Shown: positions 36,163-45,251 of the stretch, piece after piece
How the letters are laid out: every line of letters begins with the position of its first letter
Numbering within the stretch: position 1 is the stretch's first letter
Assembly: GCF_017355525.1 (NCBI RefSeq)
Contig: NZ_CP067395.1
Location: 3,498,501-3,562,500, forward strand
From: Lysobacter enzymogenes
Lineage (GTDB): Bacteria; Pseudomonadota; Gammaproteobacteria; Xanthomonadales; Xanthomonadaceae
Direction: 5' to 3'
Length of the DNA: 64,000 nt
Translations under genes and position numbers: made by a program
The notes under the pieces: generated by a model
The model's database searches: none
Seen by the model: only the letters and a program-made list of their open reading frames with translations
Told to the model about the DNA's origin: nothing

Positions 36163-36798
36163 TCAAGGCGCGGCCAGCGGCGAGGACGGGGTCTTGGAGA
36201 CCGCGCCTTGCTGCAGCCGTGCGGTGAGCACGTCGTTCTTGAAGAAAGTGTAGGACAGGGTGATGGTTTCGACGCCGGCCGGCAGGTTCGGGTCGACGAT
36301 GAAACGCACCGGCATCTCGCGCGACTCGCCCGCTTGCAGGGTTTGCGCGGTGAAGCAGAAGCATTCGGTCTTGTTGAAGTAGCCCGACGCGCGCGCCGGC
36401 GCCACCGACGGCGAGGCGCTGCCGACGATCGGACGGTCGCTGGTGTTGCGCGCGTAGTACGTGGTTTCGTACTGCTCGCCCGGGCGCACCTTCATGCTGA
36501 CCGCGTGCGGGCGGAACTCCCACGGCAATTTGGAATTGACGCTGCCGTCGAACTGCACGGTGACGATGCGGTCGCTGACCGCATGGCCGCCGCGGTCGGC
36601 CTCGGCCACGCCGCGTTCCAGGCGGATGCCGAACACCTTCTCGCAGGCGATGCGGTACAGCGGCACCAGGGCGAAGGTGAAGGCGAACGCGCCGAGCGCC
36701 ACGCCGATCATGACCTTGGTCATCTTCGGCGAGGCCTGCCGGCGGACCTCGGCGAGGTCCTGCGGCTGCGCCGGTTGCGGATCGCGCGCGTCGCTCAT
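36163..36798 (-). CDS. ctaG: Cytochrome c oxidase assembly protein CtaG/Cox11
   Basis: Copper chaperone that delivers copper to the CuB centre of subunit I. It has 211 residues: a cytoplasmic N-terminus, one membrane helix ([20 protein letters not shown], about 29-48) and a periplasmic beta domain. The copper-binding CFCF motif has C146 and C148, and C52 sits just after the helix; all three are the known conserved cysteines. ATG 36798 overlaps the stop of the 47-residue gene upstream (ATGA). It is placed before ctaE, as in most proteobacterial aa3 operons. Confidence 0.95.
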   Translation of the reverse strand: MSDARDPQPAQPQDLAEVRRQASPKMTKVMIGVALGAFAFTFALVPLYRIACEKVFGIRLERGVAEADRGGHAVSDRIVTVQFDGSVNSKLPWEFRPHAVSMKVRPGEQYETTYYARNTSDRPIVGSASPSVAPARASGYFNKTECFCFTAQTLQAGESREMPVRFIVDPNLPAGVETITLSYTFFKNDVLTARLQQGAVSKTPSSPLAAP

Positions 36799-36938
36799 CG
36801 CCCCGCTCCGAAGCCGAACACGCCGCCGAGGATGAACAGCACGTACACCGCGACCGCGATCGCGCCGACCCAAAACGCGGTCCGCCGCGCGGCCGAGCGG
36901 CGCTGGGCGAGGTCCTGCGGCTGTTGGATCGGAGTCAT
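36795..36938 (-). CDS. 47-residue single-helix protein of the oxidase operon
   Basis: A small gene: ATG 36938, TGA overlapping the ctaG start by four bases. The product is 47 residues. The first 20 are hydrophilic and basic ([19 protein letters not shown]), followed by one membrane helix ([20 protein letters not shown]) and a short glycine-rich tail. Small proteins of this layout between ctaD and ctaG are known in other proteobacteria and are called cytochrome oxidase small assembly proteins. The identification rests on position and shape, since the sequence is too short for firm homology. GGGAGG lies upstream as a ribosome site. Confidence 0.8.
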   Translation of the reverse strand: MTPIQQPQDLAQRRSAARRTAFWVGAIAVAVYVLFILGGVFGFGAGR

Positions 36939-37002
36939 GCCTGCCTCCCGCGTGTAAGCGCCGGCGCCGCCGCGGCCGTTACGGCCGTGGCGGCGGCTGC
37001 GA

Positions 37003-38628
37003 TCAATGGGTGATGTCGCCGTGGGCCAGATCGCCGTCGCGGATCACCGGCGGCGTCGAGAAGGTGTGGTGCGGCGCCGGGCTCGGCACGGTCCACTCCA
37101 GGCCGCGCGCGCCTTCCCACGAACGCGCTTCGGCCTTGGCGCCGGACTTCTTCGAGACCAGCAGGATCGCGGCCATCATGAACGGCGTCAGGAACATGCC
37201 GAACGCGCCGATCGAGCTGACCAGGTTCCAGTCCGCGAACACCACGTTGTAGTCCGGGATGCGGCGCGGCATGCCGGCCAGGCCGAGGAAGTGCTGCGGG
37301 AAGAACAGCAGGTTGACGAAGATCATCGTCCACCAGAAATGGAACTTGGCCGCGGTCTCGTTGTACATGCGGCCGGTCCACTTCGGCCACCAGTAGTAGA
37401 CCGCGGCGATGATCGAGAACAGCGCGCCGGTCACCAGCACGTAGTGGAAGTGCGCGACCACGAAGTAGGTGTCGTGGTACTGGAAGTCGGCCGGAACGAT
37501 GGCCAGCATCAGGCCCGAGAAACCGCCGATGGTGAACAGGATGACGAACGCGACCGCCCACAGCATCGGCGCTTCGAAGGTCATCGAGCCGCGCCACATC
37601 GTGGTGACCCAGTTGAACACCTTCACGCCGGTCGGCACCGCGATCAGCATGGTCGCGAACATGAAGTAGATCTCGCCACCGAGCGGCATGCCGACGGTGA
37701 ACATGTGGTGCGCCCACACGATGAACGAGAGGAAGGCGATCGAAGCGGTCGCGTACACCATCGCCTGGTAGCCGAACAGCGGCTTGCGGGCGAACGTCGG
37801 GATGATCTCCGAGACCACGCCGAACGCCGGCAGGATCATGATGTAGACCTCGGGGTGCCCGAAGAACCAGAAGATGTGCTGGAACATCACCGGGTCGCCG
37901 CCGCCGGCCGCGTTGAAGAACGAGGTGGCGAAGAACTTGTCGGTCAGCAGCATCGTCACCGCGCCGGCCAGCACCGGCATCACCGCGATCAGCAGGAACG
38001 CGGTGATCAGCCAGGTCCAGCAGAAGATCGGCATCTTCAGCAGGTCCACGCCCGGGGCGCGCATGTTGAGGATGGTGGCGATGACGTTGATCGCGCCCAT
38101 GATCGAGCTGATGCCCATCATGTGGATGGCGAAGATCGCGAAGGCGACGTTGGAGCCGCCCTGCAGCGACAGCGGCGGGTACAGGGTCCAGCCGCCGGCC
38201 GGCGCGCCGCCCGGCAGGAACAGGGTCATCAGCAGCAGGCTGAAGGCGAACGGCAGGATCCAGAACGACCAGTTGTTCATGCGCGGCAGCGCCATGTCCG
38301 GCGCGCCGATCTGCAGCGGGATCATCCAGTTGGCCAGGCCGACGAAGGCCGGCATCACGCCGCCGAAGATCATGACCAGCGCGTGCATCGTGGTCATCTG
38401 GTTGAAGAACTCGGGCTTGACGAACTGCAGGCCCGGTTCGGCCAGCTCGGCTCGGATCACCACCGACATGCCCGCGCCGATGATGAACATCACGAAGCTG
38501 AAAATCAGATACAGCGTGCCGATGTCCTTGTGGTTGGTCGAGAAGAACCAACGCTCGATGAAGCCCTGCTGATGGGCGTGATCATCGTGATGATCGTGGT
38601 GATCGGCGACGGGATGCGTGGCTGCCAT
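37003..38628 (-). CDS. ctaD: Cytochrome c oxidase subunit I
   Basis: Catalytic subunit with heme a, heme a3 and CuB, reducing O2 to water with proton pumping. The 541 residues contain the N-terminal RWFFSTNHKDIGTLYLIF, the ALVMIFGGVMPAFVGLANW region, FWFFGHPEVYIMILPAFG (CuB His and cross-linked Tyr), AHHMFTVGMP and the C-terminal heme-ligand segment YFVVAHFHYVLVTGA. It starts with a His-rich tail (DHHDHHDDHAHQQ), which may simply be exposed cytoplasmically. It is preceded by coxB with a 26-base gap and followed by the small orf47. Confidence 0.98.
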   Translation of the reverse strand: MAATHPVADHHDHHDDHAHQQGFIERWFFSTNHKDIGTLYLIFSFVMFIIGAGMSVVIRAELAEPGLQFVKPEFFNQMTTMHALVMIFGGVMPAFVGLANWMIPLQIGAPDMALPRMNNWSFWILPFAFSLLLMTLFLPGGAPAGGWTLYPPLSLQGGSNVAFAIFAIHMMGISSIMGAINVIATILNMRAPGVDLLKMPIFCWTWLITAFLLIAVMPVLAGAVTMLLTDKFFATSFFNAAGGGDPVMFQHIFWFFGHPEVYIMILPAFGVVSEIIPTFARKPLFGYQAMVYATASIAFLSFIVWAHHMFTVGMPLGGEIYFMFATMLIAVPTGVKVFNWVTTMWRGSMTFEAPMLWAVAFVILFTIGGFSGLMLAIVPADFQYHDTYFVVAHFHYVLVTGALFSIIAAVYYWWPKWTGRMYNETAAKFHFWWTMIFVNLLFFPQHFLGLAGMPRRIPDYNVVFADWNLVSSIGAFGMFLTPFMMAAILLVSKKSGAKAEARSWEGARGLEWTVPSPAPHHTFSTPPVIRDGDLAHGDITH

Positions 38629-38654
38629 GACCTACCTCTGAGAAATGCGGACGA

Positions 38655-39608
38655 TCAACCGGCGGTCGCGGCGCCCTTCGGGGCGGCGGCCGGGGCATCG
38701 GAACTGGCAGTGCCGGCGGCCGGAGCCTGCGCGGCGGCGGGAGCGGTCTCGGCGGGCGCCGGAGCCGGAGCGGCGGCCGGAGCGGCCGGCGCGTTCTTGG
38801 CCTTCTGCTCGGCGAGCCACTGCTGGTACTCGGCCTTCGGCAGCGCGCGCACCACGATCGGCATGAAGCCGTGGTCCTTGCCGCACAGCTCGGCGCACTG
38901 GCCACGGTAGACGCCGGGCTCCTTGATGTCGGTCCAGGCCTCGTTGACGATGCCCGGGATCGCGTCCTGCTTCCAGCCCAGCGCCGGCACCCACCAAGCG
39001 TGGATCACGTCGTCGGCGGTGATCACGAAGCGGATCTTGGTGTCGGTCGGCAGCACCAGCACGTTGTCGACGTCGAGCAGGTAGTGCTCGTGGTCGGCGG
39101 CGGTGACGATCTTGCCGCCCTGGCGCAGCTGGTCGCTCTTGCGGTCCAGGCGGCTGGTGAAGGCCACGCCTTCGCCGAGGTATTCGTACTTCCACATCCA
39201 TTGGTAGCCGGTGATCTTCACCGTCATCGCCGAATCGCGGGTGTCGTACATGTTGATGAGCTTGCTGGTGGCGGGGAACGCCATCAGCACCAGCAGCGCC
39301 ACCGGCACGACCGTCCAGACGATCTCGAGCTTGGTGCTGTGGGTGAAGTCCTTGTCGGGCACCGCGCCCTTGGACTTGCGGAACTTGAACATGGCCACGG
39401 CCATCGCGCCGAACACCAGGATGCCGATCACCACGCAAATCCACAGCGCCAGCATGTGCGCGGAATGGGCGTTCATCGACTGGGCGGTGACGCCCTTGCC
39501 CATGTTCAACTGCCACGGCTTGGGATCGGCGGCTTGCGCCGACGCCAGGACCGGCAACGCCATTGCGGCGACGCCCACTGCCCACTGCTTGAAACGACCG
39601 GCTTTCAT
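38655..39608 (-). CDS. coxB: Cytochrome c oxidase subunit II
   Basis: Accepts electrons from cytochrome c through the binuclear CuA centre. The 317-residue protein has a signal sequence (ends ASAQAAD), two membrane helices (ALWICVVIGILVFGAMAVAMF and IVWTVVPVALLVLMAFPA) and a periplasmic cupredoxin domain. The CuA ligands are in QCAELCGKDHGFM: C238, C242, H246, M249. The last 45 residues are an unusual Ala/Pro-rich tail (APAPAETAPAAAQAPA) with no role in the core fold. It is the first gene of the operon, divergent from putA. Confidence 0.96.
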   Translation of the reverse strand: MKAGRFKQWAVGVAAMALPVLASAQAADPKPWQLNMGKGVTAQSMNAHSAHMLALWICVVIGILVFGAMAVAMFKFRKSKGAVPDKDFTHSTKLEIVWTVVPVALLVLMAFPATSKLINMYDTRDSAMTVKITGYQWMWKYEYLGEGVAFTSRLDRKSDQLRQGGKIVTAADHEHYLLDVDNVLVLPTDTKIRFVITADDVIHAWWVPALGWKQDAIPGIVNEAWTDIKEPGVYRGQCAELCGKDHGFMPIVVRALPKAEYQQWLAEQKAKNAPAAPAAAPAPAPAETAPAAAQAPAAGTASSDAPAAAPKGAATAG

Positions 39609-40194
39609 CAGTTCGAGCCCCGAATAAATCAGTGTGGTGATCTAACGCGCGCTCCGCGGGCTGCCTCCGGTCCCGGCGCCGGCACCGGCGGCGCCCTGGA
39701 AGGGCGAGCGGACCATGCGGGGGGACAGCGAGGTGGCTGGCGAGCCCTGCCGGGCCCATCACGCCGGGATCGGCGCTACGGATAACCGAGAAATGGTAGC
39801 GGCGGCCCCGCCCTGCGGCAACCCGCCACTTGCACCGCGCGCGGCGCGGCGCAAATCGCGCAGAGCCAAGGCTGGCGCGGTTTTGCCCCGCGCACGGCCG
39901 GCCGCTGGCGCGATCCGGGCATGCGTCGCAAACGTGACCGGTGCAAGTTAGCGCATCCTGCGCGGGCCGTGCGGGCAAGCCCGCAGCGCGGCAGCAGACC
40001 TTGCCGGAACGGTCCGATCGCCTGTCCGCGCCAGCGCCCGGGCCTGCGCGGGACCGGCGCGGCGGCCTGTCCGGCGCGCATGCCGCCCTACTCCCCCGGA
40101 TGGCGCGGCGGCAAAGAAAGGCCGTGGAAAAAGGCAGATAGCGGTCGAGAGAAAGCTCTAAAATGGCGGACTTCCCACCCCTGTCCCGGGTCCG
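39609..40194. other. Divergent intergenic region coxB-putA
   Basis: 586 bases with no gene I can support; the short frames in it have no family resemblance. It must contain the promoters of the oxidase operon (leftward) and of putA (rightward). A TAAAAT at 40159-40164, 30 bases before the putA ATG, is a plausible -10, but I see no -35 at the right distance. No family-A or B hairpin repeat is present. Confidence 0.5.
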
Positions 40195-43100
40195 ATGTCC
40201 ACCAACGACTCCTCCGCCGTCGCCAGCGACGGTCCGCCGCGCACCGGCACCCCGCCGCTGTCGCCGATGATCAGCCCCGAACTGCCGGCGCCGCCGGCGG
40301 CCGCGCGCGCCGCGCTCACGTCCGGCTGGGTGCGCGACGAAGCCGAGCACGTGCGCGGCCTGCTCGAGCTGGCGCGCCTGCCCGACGCCGACCGCAACGC
40401 CGCCCAGGCCACCGCCGCCGATCTGGTCCGCCGGGTCCGCGCCCGCGCCCAGGACCAGGGCGCGATCGAAGCCTTCATGCGCCAATACGACCTCGGCAGC
40501 GAGGAAGGCGTGCTGCTGATGTGCGTGGCCGAAGCGCTGCTGCGCATTCCGGATCAGGAAACCGCGGACAAGCTGATCCGCGACAAGCTCGGCGAGGCCG
40601 ACTGGAAGCGGCACCTGGGCCAATCGGACTCGGTGCTGGTCAACGCCTCGACCTGGGGCCTGATGCTGACCGGCACCCTGGTCGACCTGGCCGACGACAC
40701 CAAGCGCGACGTCCACAACGCCTTCAAGCGCCTGATCGGCCGCGTCGGCGAGCCGGTGATCCGGCTGGCGGTGCGCCAGGCCATGCGCATCATGGGCCAC
40801 CAGTTCGTCATGGGCCGCACCATCGGCGAAGCGCTGTCGCGCTCGAAGAAGGGCGACAACGCCAACTACCGCTATTCCTTCGACATGCTCGGCGAAGGCG
40901 CGCTGACCACCAAGGACGCGCTGCGCTATCAGCAGGCCTATCGCGACGCGATCCACGCGATCGGCAAGAGCGGCGACTACAAGAACGCCGACGTGTTCGC
41001 GACCCCGTCGATCTCGGTCAAGCTGTCGGCGCTGCACCCGCGCTACGAGCACGCCAAGCGCGAGCGCGTGTTCGCCGAACTGACCCCGCGCGTGCTGGAA
41101 CTGGCGCAGCTGGCCAAGGGCTACGGCATCGGCTTCACCATCGACGCCGAGGAAGCCGACCGCCTGGAAATGTCGCTGGACCTGATCGCAGCCGCGTATT
41201 CCGACGCCTCGCTGGACGGCTGGGAAGGCTACGGCCTGGCGATCCAGGCGTACCAGAAGCGCGCGCCGGAGGCGATCGCCTTCATCGCCGACCTGGCCCG
41301 CCGGGTCGGCCGCCGCATCCCGGTGCGCCTGGTCAAGGGCGCGTACTGGGACAGCGAGGTCAAGCGCGCCCAGGTCGACGGCCAGCTCGGCTACCCGGTG
41401 TTCACCCGCAAGCCGAACACCGACGTGTCGTACCTGGCCAACGCGCGGCGCATGCTGGAAGCCTCGGATGCGATCTATCCGATGTTCGCCACCCACAACG
41501 CCCAGACCATCGCCACCATCCACCAGCGCGCCAAGGCGATGGGCCGCGAAAAGCACTTCGAGTTCCAGAAGCTGCACGGCATGGGCGACGACCTGTACGC
41601 CGAAGTGGTCCCGGCCGACCGCCTGGACGCGCCGTGCCGCGTGTATGCGCCGGTCGGCTCGCACGAAGACCTGTTGCCGTACCTGGTGCGGCGCCTGCTC
41701 GAGAACGGCGCCAACTCCAGCTTCGTCAACCGCATCACCGACGAGGACATCGCCATCGACGACCTGATCCAGGATCCGGTCGAAACGGTGTCCGGCTTCG
41801 CCAGCATCCCGCATCCGCGCATTCCGCTCCCCGCCGATTTGTATCGCAGCTACGGCTACGACAGGACCAATTCCATGGGCGTCAACCTCGCCAACGACCA
41901 GCAACTGCAGTCCCTCGCCGCCGACGTCAACGCCGCCGCCCGCAGCGACTGGCGCGCCGCGCCGCTCGTTCCGGGCGCCAGCATCGGCGGCGCCGACATC
42001 GCCGTGACCAACCCGGCCGACCGCCGCGAGATCGTCGGCCAGTGGAAGGCCGCCGACAGCGCGACCGTCGAGCAGGCGCTGAAGAACGCGGTCGCCGCGC
42101 AGGAAGGCTGGGACGCGACCCCGGCCGCCAGCCGCGCCGCGATCCTCGAACACGCCGCGCAGCTGCTCGAAGAGCGCATGCCGCAGTACATCGCGCTGTG
42201 CACCAAGGAAGCCGGCAAGACCATTCCCGACGGCGTCGCCGAAGTGCGCGAAGCGGTCGACTTCCTGCGCTACTACGGCGCCCACGCGCGCAAGCTGTTC
42301 GCGCCCGAAGCGCTGCCGGGCCCGACCGGCGAGTCCAACACCCTGCACCTGTCCGGCCGCGGCGTGTTCGTCTGCATCAGCCCGTGGAACTTCCCGCTGG
42401 CGATCTTCCTCGGCCAGATCTCCGCCGCGCTGGCCGCCGGCAACGCCGTCATCGCCAAGCCGGCCGAGCAGACCAACCTGATCGGCTACTACGCGGTCAA
42501 GCTGCTGCACGAAGCCGGCATCCCCGAAGCGGTGCTGCAGTTCCTGCCCGGCGACGGCGCCACCGTCGGCGCGGCGCTGACCCGCGATCCGCGCGTGGCC
42601 GGCGTGGCCTTCACCGGCTCGACCGACACCGCGCGCGCGATCAACCGCTCGCTGGCCGCGCGCGACGCCGCGATCGGCGTGCTGATCGCCGAAACCGGCG
42701 GCCAGAACGCGCTGATCGCCGACTCCTCCTCGCTGCCCGAGCAGCTGGTCAAGGACGCGATCGGCTCGGCCTTCACCTCGGCCGGCCAGCGCTGCTCGGC
42801 CGCGCGCGTGCTGTTCGTGCAGGACGACATCGCCGACAAGGTCGTGCACATGCTCGCCGGCGCGATGGCCGAGCTGAAGGTCGGCGACCCCGGCTTGCTG
42901 TCGACCGACGTCGGCCCGGTGATCGACGAGGACGCGCTGAAGATGCTGCGCGAGCATGCTGCGCGCATGGACAGCGAAGCGACCAAGATCGCCGAAGTCG
43001 CGCTCGACGCCGACGCCGCGAACGGCAGCTTCTTCGCCCCGCGCGCCTATTCGCTGAAGTCGCTCGACCAGCTGCACAAGGAAGTGTTCGGCCCGGTGCT

Positions 43101-43431
43101 GCACGTGATCCGCTGGAAGGCCGATCAGCTCGACGCGGTGATCGACGCGATCAACGCCACCGGCTACGGCCTGACCCTGGGCATCCACTCGCGCATCGAC
43201 GAGACCATCGAGCGCATCAGCACCCGGGTCAAGGTCGGCAACTGCTACGTCAACCGCAACCAGATCGGCGCGGTCGTCGGCGTGCAGCCGTTCGGCGGCC
43301 AGAACCTGTCCGGCACCGGCCCCAAGGCCGGCGGCCCGCACTACCTGCCGCGCTTTACCACCGAGAAGACCATCACCGTCAACACCACCGCGGCCGGCGG
43401 CAACGCTTCGCTGCTGACCCTGGGCGACTGA
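40195..43431 (+). CDS. putA: Bifunctional proline dehydrogenase / glutamate-semialdehyde dehydrogenase PutA
   Basis: Oxidises proline to P5C with FAD and then to glutamate with NAD+, feeding electrons to the respiratory chain. The 1078-residue protein begins with a short Pro/Ala-rich region and an alpha domain. The proline dehydrogenase barrel follows (VRLVKGAYWDSEVKRAQ; ATHNAQT; VYAPVGSHEDLLPYLVRRLLEN). The aldehyde dehydrogenase half has the catalytic C867 in GQRCSAARV and E833 in AETGGQN. It lacks the ribbon-helix-helix DNA-binding domain of enterobacterial PutA (1320 residues), so it is not self-regulating. A strong terminator follows. Confidence 0.97.
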   Translation: MSTNDSSAVASDGPPRTGTPPLSPMISPELPAPPAAARAALTSGWVRDEAEHVRGLLELARLPDADRNAAQATAADLVRRVRARAQDQGAIEAFMRQYDLGSEEGVLLMCVAEALLRIPDQETADKLIRDKLGEADWKRHLGQSDSVLVNASTWGLMLTGTLVDLADDTKRDVHNAFKRLIGRVGEPVIRLAVRQAMRIMGHQFVMGRTIGEALSRSKKGDNANYRYSFDMLGEGALTTKDALRYQQAYRDAIHAIGKSGDYKNADVFATPSISVKLSALHPRYEHAKRERVFAELTPRVLELAQLAKGYGIGFTIDAEEADRLEMSLDLIAAAYSDASLDGWEGYGLAIQAYQKRAPEAIAFIADLARRVGRRIPVRLVKGAYWDSEVKRAQVDGQLGYPVFTRKPNTDVSYLANARRMLEASDAIYPMFATHNAQTIATIHQRAKAMGREKHFEFQKLHGMGDDLYAEVVPADRLDAPCRVYAPVGSHEDLLPYLVRRLLENGANSSFVNRITDEDIAIDDLIQDPVETVSGFASIPHPRIPLPADLYRSYGYDRTNSMGVNLANDQQLQSLAADVNAAARSDWRAAPLVPGASIGGADIAVTNPADRREIVGQWKAADSATVEQALKNAVAAQEGWDATPAASRAAILEHAAQLLEERMPQYIALCTKEAGKTIPDGVAEVREAVDFLRYYGAHARKLFAPEALPGPTGESNTLHLSGRGVFVCISPWNFPLAIFLGQISAALAAGNAVIAKPAEQTNLIGYYAVKLLHEAGIPEAVLQFLPGDGATVGAALTRDPRVAGVAFTGSTDTARAINRSLAARDAAIGVLIAETGGQNALIADSSSLPEQLVKDAIGSAFTSAGQRCSAARVLFVQDDIADKVVHMLAGAMAELKVGDPGLLSTDVGPVIDEDALKMLREHAARMDSEATKIAEVALDADAANGSFFAPRAYSLKSLDQLHKEVFGPVLHVIRWKADQLDAVIDAINATGYGLTLGIHSRIDETIERISTRVKVGNCYVNRNQIGAVVGVQPFGGQNLSGTGPKAGGPHYLPRFTTEKTITVNTTAAGGNASLLTLGD

Positions 43432-43438
43432 CGCTGCG

Positions 43439-43475
43439 GCGATGGCCGGGCGCCGCGCGCCCGGCCATCGCGTTT
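43439..43475 (+). terminator. Rho-independent terminator of putA
   Basis: GCGATGGCCGGGCGC (43439-43453) pairs with its reverse complement (43457-43471) around a three-base loop and is followed by GTTTTC, seven bases after the putA stop. Confidence 0.85.
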
Positions 43476-43502
43476 TCGGACCGCAACGCCTGCCGCGTTT
43501 CT

Positions 43503-43593
43503 CCCTGTAGGAGCGACGCGAGTCGCGACCGCGACCTCCCGCCTACGACGCAAGCGCGATGTCGCGGTCGCGACTCGCGTCGCTCCTACAGGG
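43503..43593. repeat. Family-A inverted repeat, compensatory variant
   Basis: Arms of 33 bases (43503-43535 and 43561-43593) are exact reverse complements. The inner hairpin reads GCGAC-GCGA-GTCGC instead of GCGGC-GCGA-GCCGC: both partners of one base pair have changed, so the fold is kept. Confidence 0.9.
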
Positions 43594-43699
43594 AAATGGC
43601 GAGCATTACCGGGCCAACGCGCAGGCTGCGACTGCGGTCGCAGGTAAACCCCGCCGCGCGCAGTACGCTTTGTCGCCATCGCCCCCAGAGACGCGGACC

Positions 43700-44152
43700 A
43701 TGCCCCGCAACGCCCTGCTGTGCGCCGTCGTCGTTTCCGCACTGACCGCCTGCGCCACGCTGGCGCCGCTGCCGGTCAAGCCCGGCGACCCCAGCGCCTG
43801 CTCCGAACGCCGCCAGGACCGCGTGCTGTTCGGCATGAACAGTCCCGACGGCCCGGTCAGCGAAGCGCAGTGGCAGGCGTTTCTCGCCGAAGTCGTGACC
43901 CCGCGCTTTCCCGCCGGGCTCACCGTGTACCAGGCCAAGGGCCAATGGCGCGGCGACAGCGGCCAGGTCGAACAGGAAGACTCGCGCGCGATCGACCTGA
44001 TCCACGAAGACAGCGCCGAAGAACGCAAGCGCGTGGTCGAGATCGCCGACGAGTACAAGCGGCGGTTCAAGCAGGAGGCGGTGTTGATCGTGAGTTCGCC
44101 GGTGCGCGCGTGTTTCGCGGCGGCTGCGAAGCCGGGCGGGCGGATCGGTTAG
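43700..44152 (+). CDS. DUF3574 family lipoprotein
   Basis: A 150-residue protein with an N-terminal lipoprotein signal: a hydrophobic stretch VVVSALTAC, lipidation expected at C18. The mature part contains VLFGMNSPDGPVSEAQWQAF, FPAGLTVYQAKGQWR and AEERKRVVEIADEYKRRFKQEAVLIV, which I recognise as the DUF3574 pattern (a small FAD-less fold of unknown function). Near the end, PVRACFAAA carries a second free cysteine. It starts at ATG 43700 and stands alone between a repeat and convergent genes. Confidence 0.82.
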   Translation: MPRNALLCAVVVSALTACATLAPLPVKPGDPSACSERRQDRVLFGMNSPDGPVSEAQWQAFLAEVVTPRFPAGLTVYQAKGQWRGDSGQVEQEDSRAIDLIHEDSAEERKRVVEIADEYKRRFKQEAVLIVSSPVRACFAAAAKPGGRIG

Positions 44153-44197
44153 TCCGTCGCGACGGAGCGGAAAGCGTCGCTCAGATCGCGCCGCCGG

Positions 44198-44452
44198 TCA
44201 GCGACTGAACTCGGTAGGCCGCTGCAACTGCCACACCGCATCGGCCAGATCCTCGGCCTTCGCCGCCAGCACCGCCTGCGCATCGGCGACGCCGCGGTTG
44301 TAGTAGTACGCGCCGAGCTCCTCGGACAGGAAGTCGAGCAGGAACTCCGCATCGAAGCGGCCGATCGGCTGCTTCAGCTCCTCGCTGAAGTAACGCTGCA
44401 GTTTGCCCACCAGCACCGCCTTTTCCTCGGCGCCGAACCGGATCGCCTCCAT
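44198..44452 (-). CDS. DUF2164 family protein
   Basis: An 84-residue cytoplasmic helical protein of unknown function. RFGAEEKAVLVGKLQRYFSEEL at the start and FDAEFLLDFLSEELGAYYYNRGVADAQ in the middle are the family signature. The ATG at 44452 is preceded by GAGAGGAAG. It lies 32 bases downstream of the MOSC gene on the same strand, probably in one transcript. Confidence 0.88.
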   Translation of the reverse strand: MEAIRFGAEEKAVLVGKLQRYFSEELKQPIGRFDAEFLLDFLSEELGAYYYNRGVADAQAVLAAKAEDLADAVWQLQRPTEFSR

Positions 44453-44484
44453 CGCCTTCCTCTCGTAGTGCGGCCGCGCGGCGC

Positions 44485-45198
44485 TCACGCCGCTGGCGGT
44501 CCGTCGATCCGCTTGCTCCAGTCCTCGACTTCGCCGCGCGCGAGCCGGGCTTCGACCAGCTTGCGCCACGACGGCACCAGCGGCAAGGCCAGCGCGGCGG
44601 CGAGCTCGTCGCGGTCGAGCGTGCGCACGAACAGCATCGCGGCGATGCGTTGCAGCGGCCACTGCGGCCACGGCCGCGCGCTCAGGATCAGGCGATCGCC
44701 GGCGACCGCCTCGCCGGCTTCGAGCACGCGGTAATACCAGCCGGTGCGGCCGTTGGCCTGCATGCGCCGGGCCATGTCGGCGACGCCGAAGCGGTCGTTG
44801 AGCTTCCAGCACGGCTGCCGCGCCTGGCTGACTTCGAGCAGGGCGCCGCCGAAGCGATAGCGATCGCCGAGGCACACCTGCGCCTCGCTCAAGCCTTCGC
44901 TGCTGAGGTTCTCGCCGAACGCGCCGAACGCGCCGGGCGCGTCCAGCAGCGCGTGCGCGCCGATCTCGTCGCGCCACAGCCGATAGTGTTCGCGCGGATA
45001 GTGATGCACCGCCTTGTCCGGCCCGCCGTGCACGCGCAGGTCGCCTTGCTCGTCGCCGTCCAGGCCCAGTTCGCCGATCCATACCGGCCCTTGCAGCGGC
45101 CGTTTGTCGATCCCGCTGCGGCTGCCGGGACGGGTGTACGCCACGGCGCGGCCGCGCAGCAGCGCGCTCACTTCCACGCCCGCATTTCTTGCCTGCAT
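44485..45198 (-). CDS. MOSC domain-containing protein (YiiM-like)
   Basis: A 237-residue protein with the MOSC (molybdenum cofactor sulfurase C-terminal) fold. Family landmarks are LGLDGDEQGDLRVHGGPDKAVHHYP (about 45-69), FGENLSSEGLSE and SQARQPCWKLNDRFG, where C133 is the invariant MOSC cysteine. YiiM-like proteins take part in reduction of N-hydroxylated compounds through the molybdenum cofactor. The ATG at 45198 follows GGAGAGTGCG. It is downstream of the thioredoxin-like gene on the same strand. Confidence 0.9.
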   Translation of the reverse strand: MQARNAGVEVSALLRGRAVAYTRPGSRSGIDKRPLQGPVWIGELGLDGDEQGDLRVHGGPDKAVHHYPREHYRLWRDEIGAHALLDAPGAFGAFGENLSSEGLSEAQVCLGDRYRFGGALLEVSQARQPCWKLNDRFGVADMARRMQANGRTGWYYRVLEAGEAVAGDRLILSARPWPQWPLQRIAAMLFVRTLDRDELAAALALPLVPSWRKLVEARLARGEVEDWSKRIDGPPAA

Positions 45199-45251
45199 CC
45201 GCACTCTCCTGCCCAAGCGCCGGCCGCGCGCACGCGGCCGGCGCGCCCGGC

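Noticed and set aside
38632..43341. Very long open frame on the minus strand covering putA in antisense
   Set aside because: It overlaps the entire clear putA sequence and part of coxB. It reads as low-complexity Ala/Arg/Val text with no family motifs, and is expected from codon bias in GC-rich DNA.
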